This document shows positions 16,132-25,181 of a DNA stretch of 64,000 bases, piece after piece (within the stretch, counting starts at the first letter, position 1; each line of letters opens with the position of its first letter). The notes beneath the pieces are model-generated. The model was not told where the DNA came from and did no database searches. It saw only the letters and a list, made by a program, of their open reading frames with translations. Where the stretch lies: positions 3,704 through 67,703 of the forward strand of contig CAUFBM010000013.1 in the NCBI GenBank assembly GCA_959023295.1. Reading direction: 5' to 3'. The stretch comes from an uncultured Collinsella sp. Lineage in GTDB: Bacteria; Actinomycetota; Coriobacteriia; Coriobacteriales; Coriobacteriaceae. A program made the position numbers and the translations under genes.

Positions 16132-16989
16132 TTACTCTGCTTTGCCCACAGAGTTGAGGTTGGTCATGCGGATCTTAACCAGCTCGGTGATCTCACGCAT
16201 ACCCTCCTTGGCCGGCTTCTTAGGATCGAAGCAGGCGGGGTTCTCGGCCATGTAGGCCATGAAGCCCTTGGTGTAGGCCTGACGCAGCTCGGTAGCGTAG
16301 TTAACCTTGCAGATGCCGTTCTTCACGGCCTCGGCGACCTGCTCATCGGGCACACCGGAGGTGCCGTGCAGAACCAGCGGCACGTCGACGGCGTCGCGGA
16401 TGGCCTTGACCACGGACTGCTCGATGTGCGGATCGCTCGTGTACACGCCGTGGCTGGTGCCAACGCCAATAGCCAGCGAGGTGCAGCCGGTACGCTCGAC
16501 GAACTCCTTGGCCTCGGCCGGATCGGTGTAGGGGCTCTCGCCCTCAACCGCAGGACCGTCGTCCTCCTTGCCGCCAACCTTACCGAGCTCGGCCTCGACG
16601 GGCACGCCCATGGCGCGACCAGCATCGGCGACGGACTTGGTCAGAGCGATGTTGTCCTCGAAAGACTCGTGCGAACCGTCGATCATGACAGAGGTGTAGC
16701 CCGTGCGGAAAGCCTGCATGCAGCGGTCATAGCCATCGCCATGATCGAGGTGCAGGGCGACGGGCACGGAAGCGCGCTCGGCGGCAGCCTTGACCATGCC
16801 GTAGAAGTAGTCCAGACCAGCGGTCTTGATGGTGCCCGGGGTGGTCTGCATGATGACGGGGGACTTGGTTTCCTCGGCGGCGGCCAAAACGGCCATAACA
16901 AACTCGAGGTTCTCGACGTTGAACGCGCCAACGGCGTAATGGCCGGCCTGAGCGTCCTTGAGCATCTTTTCGGTGGTAACAAGTGCCAT
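16132..16989 (-). CDS. Class II fructose/tagatose-bisphosphate aldolase
   Basis: 285 residues, the length of GatY/KbaY and short class II FBA enzymes. Zinc ligands and motifs are ALHLDHGDG, MIDGSHESFEDN, VEAELGKVGG, AIGVGTSHGVY and VLHGTSGVPD. It splits fructose 1,6- or tagatose 1,6-bisphosphate into triose phosphates. The start is the ATG after GAGAGGAGC. It is divergent from a DeoR regulator. Because the window also has LacA, LacB and a LacC-like kinase but no LacD, this enzyme may close the tagatose-6-phosphate pathway. It could equally be the housekeeping glycolytic aldolase; sequence alone does not decide. Confidence 0.9.
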   Translation of the reverse strand: MALVTTEKMLKDAQAGHYAVGAFNVENLEFVMAVLAAAEETKSPVIMQTTPGTIKTAGLDYFYGMVKAAAERASVPVALHLDHGDGYDRCMQAFRTGYTSVMIDGSHESFEDNIALTKSVADAGRAMGVPVEAELGKVGGKEDDGPAVEGESPYTDPAEAKEFVERTGCTSLAIGVGTSHGVYTSDPHIEQSVVKAIRDAVDVPLVLHGTSGVPDEQVAEAVKNGICKVNYATELRQAYTKGFMAYMAENPACFDPKKPAKEGMREITELVKIRMTNLNSVGKAE

Positions 16990-17208
16990 GAGCGTTTGCT
17001 CCTCTCCCTCGCCCGCATCTGGACATCGGGCGTACGTGTCCGCAAAGCCTATTACCTTGCGTTTTGCTGCGCCCATTGTATGAAAATCGACGGTGTCGCA
17101 CGTATGAGATATCACCGGTACGCAGGTCAAGATGCTCGTTTTTGAAAAGCAAACGGAAGGGAATCGCACCGGATTCCTCTATGCGATATTGAAGTTTTCA
17201 AGCGAATC

Positions 17209-17267
17209 ATCTTTCTTTTATAGAAAAGATAAGTAATCGAAAGGCGTTTTCTTACTCAAAAAGAAAA
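17209..17267. promoter_or_regulatory. DeoR-type operator region between aldolase and regulator
   Basis: ATCTTTCTTTTATAGAAAAGAT (17209-17230) is an imperfect palindrome, and TTTTCTTACTCAAAAAGAAAA follows about 15 bases later. Repeated TTTCNTT half-sites are typical of DeoR/GlpR operators. The region lies between the divergent aldolase and regulator genes. Confidence 0.45.
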
Positions 17268-17323
17268 TGAACGAAAATGGATTCAACACAATTCCTGCAA
17301 ATTAATGTGAGAATGGAGCAGCT

Positions 17324-18127
17324 ATGGCCCATGCGACAACCCGAGCTTTCGCCGATGAGCGTCGTGCCGCCATTATGGAGATGCTCGAGCATAACGCCTC
17401 GGTGCAGGTGGCAGAAATTGCCCAGACCTTTGGCGTGTCCTCTGTCACCGCTCGCGCCGACCTGGACGCACTCGCCGAGTCTGGTAAGCTGCGCCGCACG
17501 CATGGCGGCGCCGTATCGCTCCACAAACGCCTAACCGTCTCCACGCAGGATCGCCGCATCAATGTCAACGTCGCCGCTAAGCAAGCCATCGCGCAAAGCG
17601 CCATCAAGCTCGTCAATGACGGCGACACGCTGCTCGTCGACTCGGGCACCACGGCGCTCGAGTTTGTTCGGCTCCTCGATCAGCGCGACGGCATCACCGT
17701 CATCACGGTCGACATTACCATTGCCGATTACATCGACGAGAGTATGCCCTCGGTTGATGTCGTCATGCTGGGCGGGGCACTGCGCAAAGGTCATCGCTAT
17801 CTGTACGGACCGCTCACTATGCAGGCGCTCCAAATGGTCCATGCCGATCTGGCCGTCATGTGCCCAGGCGCCTTTGTCCCCAGCTGCGGCTTTACGACCG
17901 ACTTTCCGCAGATGGCCGAAACCAAAACCGCCATGATTGGAGCCGCCCGTAAAAGCGTGGTGCTTATGGATGCCAGCAAGGTCGACGGGCGCGGTATGTA
18001 TCGTTTTGCGCAGCTTACCGACGTAGACGCCATCGTCATGGACAACGACCCCAACGGCATCGTCGAATCTTCCCTCCTCGAAATCTCAGACCGCGCAAGC
18101 CCCAACCTCATCATCGCCGTCGCCTAA
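17324..18127 (+). CDS. DeoR/GlpR-family transcriptional regulator
   Basis: 267 residues. N-terminal winged HTH (~10-60; RRAAIMEMLEHNASVQVAEI, VSSVTARADLDALAESG, RRTHGGA) and a C-terminal sugar-phosphate sensor domain of the DeoR type (LLVDSGTTALEF, VVMLGGALRKGHRYLYG, VLMDASKVDGRGMYRFA). Divergent from the class II aldolase gene, with A/T-rich operator-like repeats between them, so it probably represses that gene in response to a phosphosugar. Confidence 0.9.
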   Translation: MAHATTRAFADERRAAIMEMLEHNASVQVAEIAQTFGVSSVTARADLDALAESGKLRRTHGGAVSLHKRLTVSTQDRRINVNVAAKQAIAQSAIKLVNDGDTLLVDSGTTALEFVRLLDQRDGITVITVDITIADYIDESMPSVDVVMLGGALRKGHRYLYGPLTMQALQMVHADLAVMCPGAFVPSCGFTTDFPQMAETKTAMIGAARKSVVLMDASKVDGRGMYRFAQLTDVDAIVMDNDPNGIVESSLLEISDRASPNLIIAVA

Positions 18128-18133
18128 TACCAG

Positions 18134-18246
18134 CACAAAGGGGACGGTGCACCTTCGTGATGGTTTCAACCAAAACGTCGATAGAAACGAGGTAATTGGG
18201 CCTCGAAGCAAAACCGCCACAAAGGTGTCTGTCCCCTTTGTGGCGG
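18134..18246. repeat. Dispersed hairpin repeat family 5, copy 1
   Basis: CACAAAGGGGACGGTGCACC at the left and a perfect hairpin CCGCCACAAAGG...CCCTTTGTGGCGG at 18214-18246. The hairpin recurs at 23823-23859 as AACCACCACAAAGG...CCCTTTGTGGTGGTT, with compensating base changes in the stem. Confidence 0.7.
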
Positions 18247-18253
18247 AAAAATC

Positions 18254-18290
18254 AGGCGTCGCATAGGGATAGCCCCCTATGCGACGCCTT
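18254..18290. terminator. Bidirectional terminator between DeoR gene and PTS IIB gene
   Basis: A 15-bp perfect stem AGGCGTCGCATAGGG / CCCTATGCGACGCCT with a 6-nt loop lies between two convergent genes. T-runs are short (TT to the right; on the minus strand GATTTTT follows). Confidence 0.75.
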
Positions 18291-18306
18291 CATGACTGGA
18301 TTGCGA

Positions 18307-18600
18307 CTACAGGATGCTTTCAATACTGTCTAGGATACTTTCAGCATTCTGCGTGGCGTAATCCTCGGTGGTGATAACGCGAACGTTTTTGGCACCGGCT
18401 TCCTCAAAAGCCTCTTTGGCAAAGCCGACCTGCGGCCCCAGCAAAACGGCATCGGCGTCACTGATATGATCGGCGGCGGTGGAAATCGGCGATGCTTCAA
18501 TCTCGATCTCGAGACCACGAGCCTCGGCGACGGCCTTAATCTTTGCGACCAGCAGGCTGGTGGTCACACCGGTGTTGCAGCAGACGAGAACCCTTTTCAT
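18307..18600 (-). CDS. PTS enzyme IIB, lactose/cellobiose family (orphan)
   Basis: 97 residues. The P-loop-like VLVCCNTGVTTSLL carries the phosphoryl-accepting Cys, and ADAVLLGPQVGFAKEAF matches the ChbB/LacB-type fold. No matching IIC or IIA gene is adjacent; the lactose EIICB proteins at 37.6 and 42.5 kb have their own IIB domains. It may serve another IIC elsewhere, or be a spare or regulatory IIB of the galactoside system. Confidence 0.75.
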   Translation of the reverse strand: MKRVLVCCNTGVTTSLLVAKIKAVAEARGLEIEIEASPISTAADHISDADAVLLGPQVGFAKEAFEEAGAKNVRVITTEDYATQNAESILDSIESIL

Positions 18601-18734
18601 AAGGAAACCCTGCCTTCCTCTTTAATCTTGTCCACAAGACAAAACGGCTATCAACTTGGAATACGAGCATAGCGACCGAGCCATGCGCCTCGCTCGCCAA
18701 TTCCAAATAACTACAGGCTGCACTCCACGCCTTT

Positions 18735-18771
18735 AAAAAGGGAGCCGGAGGATGGCAGCCGGCTCCCTTTT
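18735..18771 (-). terminator. Terminator after mglC
   Basis: Stem AAAAGGGAGCCGG / CCGGCTCCCTTTT with a 10-nt loop lies 26 bases beyond the permease stop on the minus strand. Confidence 0.85.
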
Positions 18772-18796
18772 ATACCACGCGGAGATGCGAAGATCG

Positions 18797-20452
18797 CTAT
18801 TTCTTCTGGACGTACTTGAGGCAGTCGAGCGTAACGGCGACGAGAATGATCAGGCCGGAGAACACGAACTGCAGGTTGGTATCAATACCCAGAATGGTCA
18901 GTGCATAGGTAAGAGCGGTGAAGATCAGCACGCCGACGGTGACGCCGGAAATCTTGCCGATACCGCCGGTGAAGGAAACGCCACCGACAACGCACGCGGC
19001 GATAGCGTCCATCTCCCAGCCCTGGCCGTAAGCAGCGGAGCCAGAACCAACCATGCGGATGCACTCGAGCCAAGAACCAAAGCCGTACAGGATGCCGGCG
19101 AGGATGAAGGCGCCGATGGAAACAGCGAAGACGTTGATACCAGAGACGGAAGCAGCCTCGGGGTTGCCGCCGACGGCGAACATGTTCTTACCGAAGGTGG
19201 TCTTGTTCCAAATGAACCACACAACCACGATAGCAGCGATGGCCCACAGGATAATCGACGGGAAGCCGCCAATACGCGGAGTGACCATGGCAGGAATCAG
19301 AGGATTAATCGAACCGAAGGACACGCCCTTGGTGGCATAGGTGACAAGACCAAAGATGATGAGCATGTTGGCCATCGTCGAGATGAACCAGTGCATCTTA
19401 AACTTAGCGGTAAAGAAGCCAGCAATGGCAGAGAATGCGGTACACAGGACAACGCAGACAACAAGTGCCAGGATAATCTGGCCCACGACGGGCATGGTGG
19501 AGAAGTCGAAAGCGATGCCAAACACGGTACCGGTGTTTGGACCGGCGTGCATGATGATGGTAGACGCCACCATACTCATACCGACCATACGGCCAATCGA
19601 CAGGTCGGTACCAGTCTGGAGGATCAGGCCGGCGACGCCAAGTGCCAAGAACATACGGGGCGAAGCCTGCTGGAAAATGTTCAGCACGTTCTGAGTCGTG
19701 AGCAGCTGCGTGCCCTTAACAACCGGCGTGATAGCGCACAGAGCGATGAAAACCAGCGCAATGGCGATATACAGACCGTTGTTGAGCAAAAACGTACGCG
19801 TATTGAACGTGTACTTGTAGTTCTCCCAGCGCTGAGCCATATTCTCGGCAAAGGTGAACTTGCCGATGCGCAGCAAATCGATCAGGTGGTAACGATAGGC
19901 GAAGGCCTCGTGCTCGCGATCCTTGATCTGCTGCAGCTCCTGCTGATAGGTCACCTTAGCGTCGAACTGCTTGTTCTTATAGACGTACTTCTCTTCTTTA
20001 ATCTCGGCCTGGTCGGTGATACCGGCAATGCCCTCCTGGTGCTCCTTCTCGAGCTTGGCGAGCTGCTTCTGGTAGGCGACCTTGGCGGCCTCGCGCTCGG
20101 CAGCGCAGCTGACCTTGACAGGAGCAAGGTACTCAGTCTCATAGTGGGCCTTCAGGTAGTTCTCGGCGTCGGCAACAAGCTTGTCAATCTGACCCTTGTT
20201 CTGGGCCTCGACCTTCTTAGCCTGCTCCATCTCAACCTTAAAGCCATTGATGGCCTCATCGCGCTCTGCTTTGGTAAGCACGCGGTCGCTCTTAGCGGCA
20301 TCAATGCTGCTCTGCAGCTCGACGACACGCGTGGTACCGTCGGCGCGCAGGGCGTCGACCTTTTTCTGAATCTCGTTTACATAGCTGTCGATCGGCTGGA
20401 GGAGCTTCGTCTCCTCATCGACCGACAGAATCTTACCGGATACGGTAGGCAT
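18797..20452 (-). CDS. mglC: Galactose/methyl-galactoside ABC transporter permease with N-terminal coiled-coil extension
   Basis: 551 residues from the ATG with GGGG nine bases upstream. The C-terminal ~330 residues are a ribose/galactose-type permease (about 8-10 helices; GVAGLILQTGTDLSIGRMVG, GGNPEAASVSGINV, CVVGGVSFTGGIGKISG). The first ~215 residues are not in the ~335-residue E. coli MglC. They are hydrophilic, Lys/Glu/Gln-rich and strongly helical, with long stretches suited to coiled coil. The gene follows mglA by 18 bases in an mglB-mglA-mglC operon. The extension may contact the ATPase or a cytoplasmic partner. Confidence 0.88.
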   Translation of the reverse strand: MPTVSGKILSVDEETKLLQPIDSYVNEIQKKVDALRADGTTRVVELQSSIDAAKSDRVLTKAERDEAINGFKVEMEQAKKVEAQNKGQIDKLVADAENYLKAHYETEYLAPVKVSCAAEREAAKVAYQKQLAKLEKEHQEGIAGITDQAEIKEEKYVYKNKQFDAKVTYQQELQQIKDREHEAFAYRYHLIDLLRIGKFTFAENMAQRWENYKYTFNTRTFLLNNGLYIAIALVFIALCAITPVVKGTQLLTTQNVLNIFQQASPRMFLALGVAGLILQTGTDLSIGRMVGMSMVASTIIMHAGPNTGTVFGIAFDFSTMPVVGQIILALVVCVVLCTAFSAIAGFFTAKFKMHWFISTMANMLIIFGLVTYATKGVSFGSINPLIPAMVTPRIGGFPSIILWAIAAIVVVWFIWNKTTFGKNMFAVGGNPEAASVSGINVFAVSIGAFILAGILYGFGSWLECIRMVGSGSAAYGQGWEMDAIAACVVGGVSFTGGIGKISGVTVGVLIFTALTYALTILGIDTNLQFVFSGLIILVAVTLDCLKYVQKK

Positions 20453-20470
20453 GTGTTCCATCCCCTTCGT

Positions 20471-21976
20471 CTACAGATACTTGGCGCTCAGACGGAGCAG
20501 CTCTTCCTGGTTCGTCTCCTTGGTGTTGACGATGCCCGAAAGGTGTCCGTTCGACATGACGCCGATGCGGTTGGTGATGCCGAGAATCTCGGGCATCTCG
20601 GAGGAAACCACGATCACCGTAGTACCCTTCTTTGCCATGTCGATGATGAGCTGGTAAATCTCGTACTTAGCGCCGACATCGATACCACGGGTGGGCTCGT
20701 CCATCAGGAACACCTGCGGATAGCGCTCAAGCCACTTACCAAAAATGACCTTTTGTTGGTTGCCGCCAGAGAGGCTCGAAATCAGGTCATCGGGGCCCAT
20801 GCACTTGGTATGCATGGTCTTGATCTCTTTGTTCGTCGCGCGAAGCATCTTGTCGTTGGACAACGCGGGACCACTCTTGTACTGATCAAGGTTGGCGATG
20901 GTGGTGTTAAACGTCAAGTCGCCCTTCAGGAACAGACCGTTTGCCTTGCGCTCCTCGGTAATCAGAGCAAAACCATGCTCCATGGCGTCGCGCGCCGAGG
21001 AAAAGTTCATCAGGCGGTCGCGGAAGTACACACGACCTGCAGCACGGGTACGAATACCAAAGATCGTCTCGAGCAGCTCAGTACGACCTGCGCCGACCAG
21101 TCCATACAGACCAAAAATCTCGCCCTTACGCACGTCAAAGGTAATGTCCACCAAGTGCGGATCGAACTTCGTAGACAGATGCTGTACCGAAAGAACGTTG
21201 TCGCCGGGAACGTTATCAACGGGCGGGAAACGGTTGTCCAGCGAACGACCGACCATGGCGCTCACGAGCTCGTTCATGTTGGTGTCACTCGTACGCTTGG
21301 TCATAACCAGATTACCGTCGCGCAGGACCGACACGTCGTCGCAGATCTCGAAGATCTCGTCCATCTTGTGCGAGATGTAGATCAGAGAGATTCCCTGCTC
21401 CTTGAGCTTACGCATCATCTCGAACAGTTTGTCGACCTCTTGCGCCATCAGCGAACTCGTAGGCTCGTCCAAGACGATAACCTTGGCGTTATAGGACATA
21501 GCCTTGGCGATCTCGACCATCTGACGCTGAGAGACGCTCATGTTTTTCATGGGCTGGGTCAGGTTGACGGTCATCCCTAGGCGACGGAACAGATCCGAAG
21601 CTTCTTTGCGCATGCGCGCCTCGTCGATCACGCCGCCCTTAACCGGATAGCGGCCCAAGAACAAGTTATCGACCACATTGCGCTCGAGGCACTGGTTGAG
21701 CTCCTGGTGGACCATGGCGATGCCGTTTTCAAGAGCATCCTTAGGACCGGAGAAACTCACCTCCTTGCCATCGAGGAAAATCGAACCCTCGTCCTTTTGA
21801 TAAGTGCCGAACAGGCATTTCATCATCGTGGACTTGCCTGCGCCGTTCTCACCCATCAGGCCCATGACGGTGCCGCGGCGGACGTCGAGGTCGATGTGGT
21901 CGAGCACTCGGTTACGCCCGAACGTCTTGCTCATCCCTCGAATCGACAGGACGATGTCGTCTTGCTTGTCTGACAT
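20471..21976 (-). CDS. mglA: Galactose/methyl-galactoside ABC transporter ATPase (two ATPase domains)
   Basis: 501 residues with two ABC domains. The first (~1-245) has Walker A GENGAGKST, signature VSQRQMVEIAKAM and Walker B VIVLDEPTSS. The second (~255-500) has a degenerate Walker A region (YGLVGAGRTEL), signature SGGNQQKVIFGKWL and FLMDEPTRGIDVG. This duplicated layout is diagnostic of monosaccharide importers (MglA, RbsA, XylG). It is preceded by an operator of the gal family and a stable intercistronic hairpin. Confidence 0.95.
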   Translation of the reverse strand: MSDKQDDIVLSIRGMSKTFGRNRVLDHIDLDVRRGTVMGLMGENGAGKSTMMKCLFGTYQKDEGSIFLDGKEVSFSGPKDALENGIAMVHQELNQCLERNVVDNLFLGRYPVKGGVIDEARMRKEASDLFRRLGMTVNLTQPMKNMSVSQRQMVEIAKAMSYNAKVIVLDEPTSSLMAQEVDKLFEMMRKLKEQGISLIYISHKMDEIFEICDDVSVLRDGNLVMTKRTSDTNMNELVSAMVGRSLDNRFPPVDNVPGDNVLSVQHLSTKFDPHLVDITFDVRKGEIFGLYGLVGAGRTELLETIFGIRTRAAGRVYFRDRLMNFSSARDAMEHGFALITEERKANGLFLKGDLTFNTTIANLDQYKSGPALSNDKMLRATNKEIKTMHTKCMGPDDLISSLSGGNQQKVIFGKWLERYPQVFLMDEPTRGIDVGAKYEIYQLIIDMAKKGTTVIVVSSEMPEILGITNRIGVMSNGHLSGIVNTKETNQEELLRLSAKYL

Positions 21977-22070
21977 GTATTCACCCCTCGTTTCCCTCGA
22001 TGTCCTCCCTGTGCAACCTTATTTGCGCAGCTACGATAGGGAGAACGTCCTGATATGAGGCCATTACGAA

Positions 22071-22086
22071 ATGTTTACGTACTCAT
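22071..22086. promoter_or_regulatory. gal-type LacI-family operator 1 (mglB-mglA gap)
   Basis: ATGTTTACGTACTCAT, one of five copies in the window of a motif with core TGTTWACGTACTCA and the central CG step typical of LacI-family operators. The copies occur only next to mgl, gal and the linked LacI-family gene. Confidence 0.65.
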
Positions 22087-22098
22087 GGTCTCTGAAAA

Positions 22099-22130
22099 GC
22101 AAGGGGGAGCAGTCTCCTGATCCCCCTTGC
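22099..22130 (-). terminator. Intercistronic hairpin between mglB and mglA
   Basis: A 10-bp stem GCAAGGGGGA / TCCCCCTTGC lies 36 bases past the mglB stop, with no long T-run. Such hairpins commonly stabilise the binding-protein message and lower expression of the downstream transporter genes. Confidence 0.7.
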
Positions 22131-22165
22131 CAACATGCCTACATGCTCTCGCGAGCAATCACGAC

Positions 22166-23470
22166 CTACTGGCCAAGAATCGACGTGTAGGAAGCGCCGT
22201 TGTCGGTCTTCACCATGTTGATGGCAAAGGCATCGAAGTCTGCCGGGTTACCAAGCTTGTTGGTAATGGAGGACTCGTTCTGACCGTCGCCCTGGACAAC
22301 CTCGAGATCGAGGTTGAGCAGCGGAGCATACTTCTCGAGCAGCGGCTTATAGGTGGAGCCCAGGAAGTTGTCGGCAGAGTTGTAAATGCTCAGCCAAACC
22401 TTCTTCTTGGGGCTGTCCTTCTCGTCGAGCTGGGCCTGAGCCGTCTCGTACAGGGTATTCGCCGGGTCGGTGAAGTCCTTGTAGTTGTCGGCCGTGACCT
22501 CGAGGTTCATAGCGTAGAAGGAGCGATCGTCCTTGCTGAACTTGAAGTCATCCTCGGCGATGACGTTACCGGCATCGTCAGCCTCGCCCACACCGGTGTT
22601 GACGTCGACGCCGTCAAGAGAGTTGCGGAGCAGACGCAGGGTGAGGTAAGCCTGGACAGCGGGGTTCTGGGAAATGGTGCCACCATAGGGGAAGTCGGTG
22701 TCGCCCAGGGCGGCAACGGCGTCGGAGTTGGCGTCGTAACCAAAGACGGGGACCTTGTTCTCCTTGGCCCAGTTGGAGTACATGGACATGCCCATGCCGT
22801 CGTTGTTGGAGACAACGATATCGATCTGCTCACCGAAGGCGGAAGCCCAGGTGCCGGACAGAGCGTTACCGGCGGTCGGAGCGTCCCAAGTGGCGCCAGC
22901 GGAAGTCTTCATCTCCTGGCTGGCGAGCTCACGGACGATGAACTTCTTGCCGTCGACCTCGATCTCGCCGTCCTTGACCTTGTCGGACTTGCCGTCCGTG
23001 TTGGTGCCGACGGGGTCGGAAATGATCTGACCGTCCTTCTCGACAGCGGTGCCCAGGGCCTTGCGGCAGCCACGGGTACGAGCGATGGAGTCGTTGTGTC
23101 CCACGTCACCGATGGCGAGGACGTAACCAATGACGCCGTCACCGTTGCGGTCGATGTCGGCAGCATGAGCCTTGATGTACTCGACGACCATCTGGCCCTC
23201 GAGCTCGCCGCCCTGCTTGGCGTCAAAGCCAACGTAGTAGGTGTCATCGTTCCACTTGAGCGTGGTCATATCCAGCTCACCGGTGGAAGAGTTAGAAGGC
23301 TGACGGTTGTAGAAAACGACCGGCTTCTGAGCGTTGGCGGTACCGCCGGCAGCTGCAGCAGAGCCGCCATCGCTACCGGAACCACCGCAGCCCACGAGGG
23401 AGCCGGCAGTAGCGACGCTCATCACGCCGAGGCCGCAAGCCTGAAGGAATTGACGACGAGAAAGTGCCAT
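22166..23470 (-). CDS. mglB: Galactose/glucose-binding lipoprotein of the Mgl transporter
   Basis: 434 residues. N-terminal SRRQFLQACGLGVMSVATAG carries a twin-arginine signal, followed by the lipobox LVGC. The protein is thus probably Tat-exported and lipid-anchored, unlike the free periplasmic MglB of E. coli. A Gly/Ser/Ala linker leads to a type 1 periplasmic binding fold (VVSNNDGMGMSMYSNW, VPVFGYDANSDAVAALG, VQAYLTLRLLRN). It is the first gene of mglBAC, with a gal-type operator ~150 bases upstream. Confidence 0.9.
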   Translation of the reverse strand: MALSRRQFLQACGLGVMSVATAGSLVGCGGSGSDGGSAAAAGGTANAQKPVVFYNRQPSNSSTGELDMTTLKWNDDTYYVGFDAKQGGELEGQMVVEYIKAHAADIDRNGDGVIGYVLAIGDVGHNDSIARTRGCRKALGTAVEKDGQIISDPVGTNTDGKSDKVKDGEIEVDGKKFIVRELASQEMKTSAGATWDAPTAGNALSGTWASAFGEQIDIVVSNNDGMGMSMYSNWAKENKVPVFGYDANSDAVAALGDTDFPYGGTISQNPAVQAYLTLRLLRNSLDGVDVNTGVGEADDAGNVIAEDDFKFSKDDRSFYAMNLEVTADNYKDFTDPANTLYETAQAQLDEKDSPKKKVWLSIYNSADNFLGSTYKPLLEKYAPLLNLDLEVVQGDGQNESSITNKLGNPADFDAFAINMVKTDNGASYTSILGQ

Positions 23471-23619
23471 GAGGATTTCCCCTTTCTTAGCGCATCCCTT
23501 AATGCGCTTTGACTACCAAAACGAGCGCCGGGGGGATGCTAGATGCTTGCGCTAACATCCTTCGCCCCTCGACGGGCTCTTACTCCCTGCCATAGCGCAA
23601 CAGCAAGGACGAGTCGTTA

Positions 23620-23635
23620 ATGAGTACGTTAACAG
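23620..23635. promoter_or_regulatory. gal-type LacI-family operator 2 (upstream of mglB)
   Basis: ATGAGTACGTTAACAG is the inverse complement of the gal operator consensus, ~150 bases before the mglB start. Confidence 0.65.
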
Positions 23636-23822
23636 TCTGAGGAATAAAGACTGCCCAGAGTTTTATCGAAGACGCCGAACGGTCGATTCGGGCGCGCGAA
23701 CGGTATGTGAGAAATTGAAAAAATCAAGGTAAAGCAGGGTGTTTTACAAATAAATACCGTTCCGTCACCGCAGGTAACGACGCGGTCAAGCGTTTTATCA
23801 TCGGTATCTGCCCTTAAACAAA

Positions 23823-23859
23823 AACCACCACAAAGGTGCCTGTCCCCTTTGTGGTGGTT
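23823..23859. repeat. Dispersed hairpin repeat family 5, copy 2
   Basis: Perfect stem AACCACCACAAAGG / CCCTTTGTGGTGGTT with an 8-nt loop. It lies just past the stop of the flavodiiron gene (minus strand) and probably acts as its terminator. The ~420-base gap between the mglB and flavodiiron genes otherwise holds only the mglB operator and promoter region. Confidence 0.7.
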
Positions 23860-23891
23860 GTGGCGGTTGAGCGTCAAAAGTGAACGTGTCG

Positions 23892-25052
23892 CTACTTGGA
23901 AAGCTCGTCGGCGAGGGCCTCGATCTGAGCGCGCGAGGCATCGTTGAGCGAGCCCAGCACGGTCACCTTGTTCTGCGCCAGAGTGATGTCCTTCATGCCC
24001 TCGAGCTCCTTGGTCATAACCTTGGCAGCGGTGGGCGCCCAGGAGCCGGCCTCAACGAGTGCCACCGTACGGTTCTGATAGGCGTGCTCGGCAAGCGTGT
24101 GGATGAAGGTGCTCATGAACGTGAAGATCTCGCCCTGATAGGTAATGGAGGCGAGCACCAGGCGGTCATAGCGGAACGCATCCTCAATGGCCTCGGCCAT
24201 ATCATCGCGAGCCAAGTCAAAGACGGAGACCTTCTGGCCGCGGGCCTCGAGCGCAGATGCGAGCTCCTCAACGGCAGCTTTCAGATGGCCATACACGCTC
24301 GCATAGGCAATCGTGATACCCTCGTCCTCGGGCTGGTAGCTCGACCAGGTGTTGTAGGTGTCGAGGTAATAGCCCAGGTTCTCGCTAAGAACAGGACCGT
24401 GAAGCGGGCAAATAATCTGGATGTCCAGATTGGCGGCCTTCTTAAGCACGGCCTGCACAAACTTGCCGAACTTTCCCACGATGCCAAAGTAGTAACGGCG
24501 CGCTTCGCAAGCCCAGCCCTCGGGATCCTCGATGTCGTTGGCTCCAAACTTGCCAAAGCCATCGGCGCTAAAGAGCACCTTGTCGGTGGACTCGTAGGAG
24601 AAGAGCACCTCGGGCCAGTGCACGTTGGGAGCACCGACAAACGTCAGGCTGTGGCCGCCCAGGTCGAGCACGTCGCCATCTTTGACGACCATCTTGCGCT
24701 CGGGGAAGTCGGTGCCAAAGTAGTTGACCATCATGCGGAAAGCACCCATGCTAGCCACAATCTGCGCCTGGGGATAGCGCTCCATAAAGGCGGCGATACC
24801 GGCAGAGTGATCGGGCTCCATGTGATGGACGACCAGGTAGTCAGGTGTACGGCCATCGAGCACGGTCTCGAGGTTGCCGAGCCACTCGTCGACAAAGCCA
24901 GCGTCAACCGAATCGGCGACAGCGATTTTATCGCCCAAGACGACATAGCTGTTGTATGCCATACCATTCTCGGACACGTCGTACTGGCCCTCGAACAGGT
25001 CAATGTCGTGATCGTTGACGCCAATGTAGCGGATATCCTTGGTGATCTCCAT
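23892..25052 (-). CDS. Flavodiiron protein (A-type flavoprotein, O2/NO reductase)
   Basis: 386 residues, the core flavodiiron length. Metallo-beta-lactamase domain with diiron ligands HHMEPDHS and further ligands in VHWPEVLFSY, FSADGFGKFG and CPLHGP, then a flavodoxin domain (~250-386; YASVYGHLKAAVEELA, LASITYQGEIF, ALVEAGSWAPTAAK). It reduces O2 to water or NO to N2O in the cytoplasm of anaerobes. There is no fused rubredoxin. The start is the ATG with AGGAGG nine bases upstream. It is a single gene unrelated to its sugar neighbours. Confidence 0.92.
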   Translation of the reverse strand: MEITKDIRYIGVNDHDIDLFEGQYDVSENGMAYNSYVVLGDKIAVADSVDAGFVDEWLGNLETVLDGRTPDYLVVHHMEPDHSAGIAAFMERYPQAQIVASMGAFRMMVNYFGTDFPERKMVVKDGDVLDLGGHSLTFVGAPNVHWPEVLFSYESTDKVLFSADGFGKFGANDIEDPEGWACEARRYYFGIVGKFGKFVQAVLKKAANLDIQIICPLHGPVLSENLGYYLDTYNTWSSYQPEDEGITIAYASVYGHLKAAVEELASALEARGQKVSVFDLARDDMAEAIEDAFRYDRLVLASITYQGEIFTFMSTFIHTLAEHAYQNRTVALVEAGSWAPTAAKVMTKELEGMKDITLAQNKVTVLGSLNDASRAQIEALADELSK

Positions 25053-25181
25053 CAGGCAAAGCCTCCTAGATAGACAAAAGAACCCGTCTATCATAGCACT
25101 CGCCTTCATAGCCACGGCTATCTGCTAGCATCCCTACCGATTGTTATTGGTGCGGAATATATCGCTTTTGACCTGCAAAAA

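Noticed and set aside
18307..18600. Assignment of the orphan IIB to the galactitol PTS on the basis of the nearby GatY-like aldolase
   Set aside because: Its motifs fit the lactose/cellobiose IIB group better and no galactitol IIA or IIC is present.
18752..21580. Very long open frame antisense to mglC/mglA (similar ones oppose the EIICB/lacG genes at 42-46 kb and the adhesin at 54-57 kb)
   Set aside because: These arise from strong GC bias at third codon positions; they lack ribosome sites and give low-complexity His/Val/Gly/Leu-rich products, while the opposite strand has clear families.
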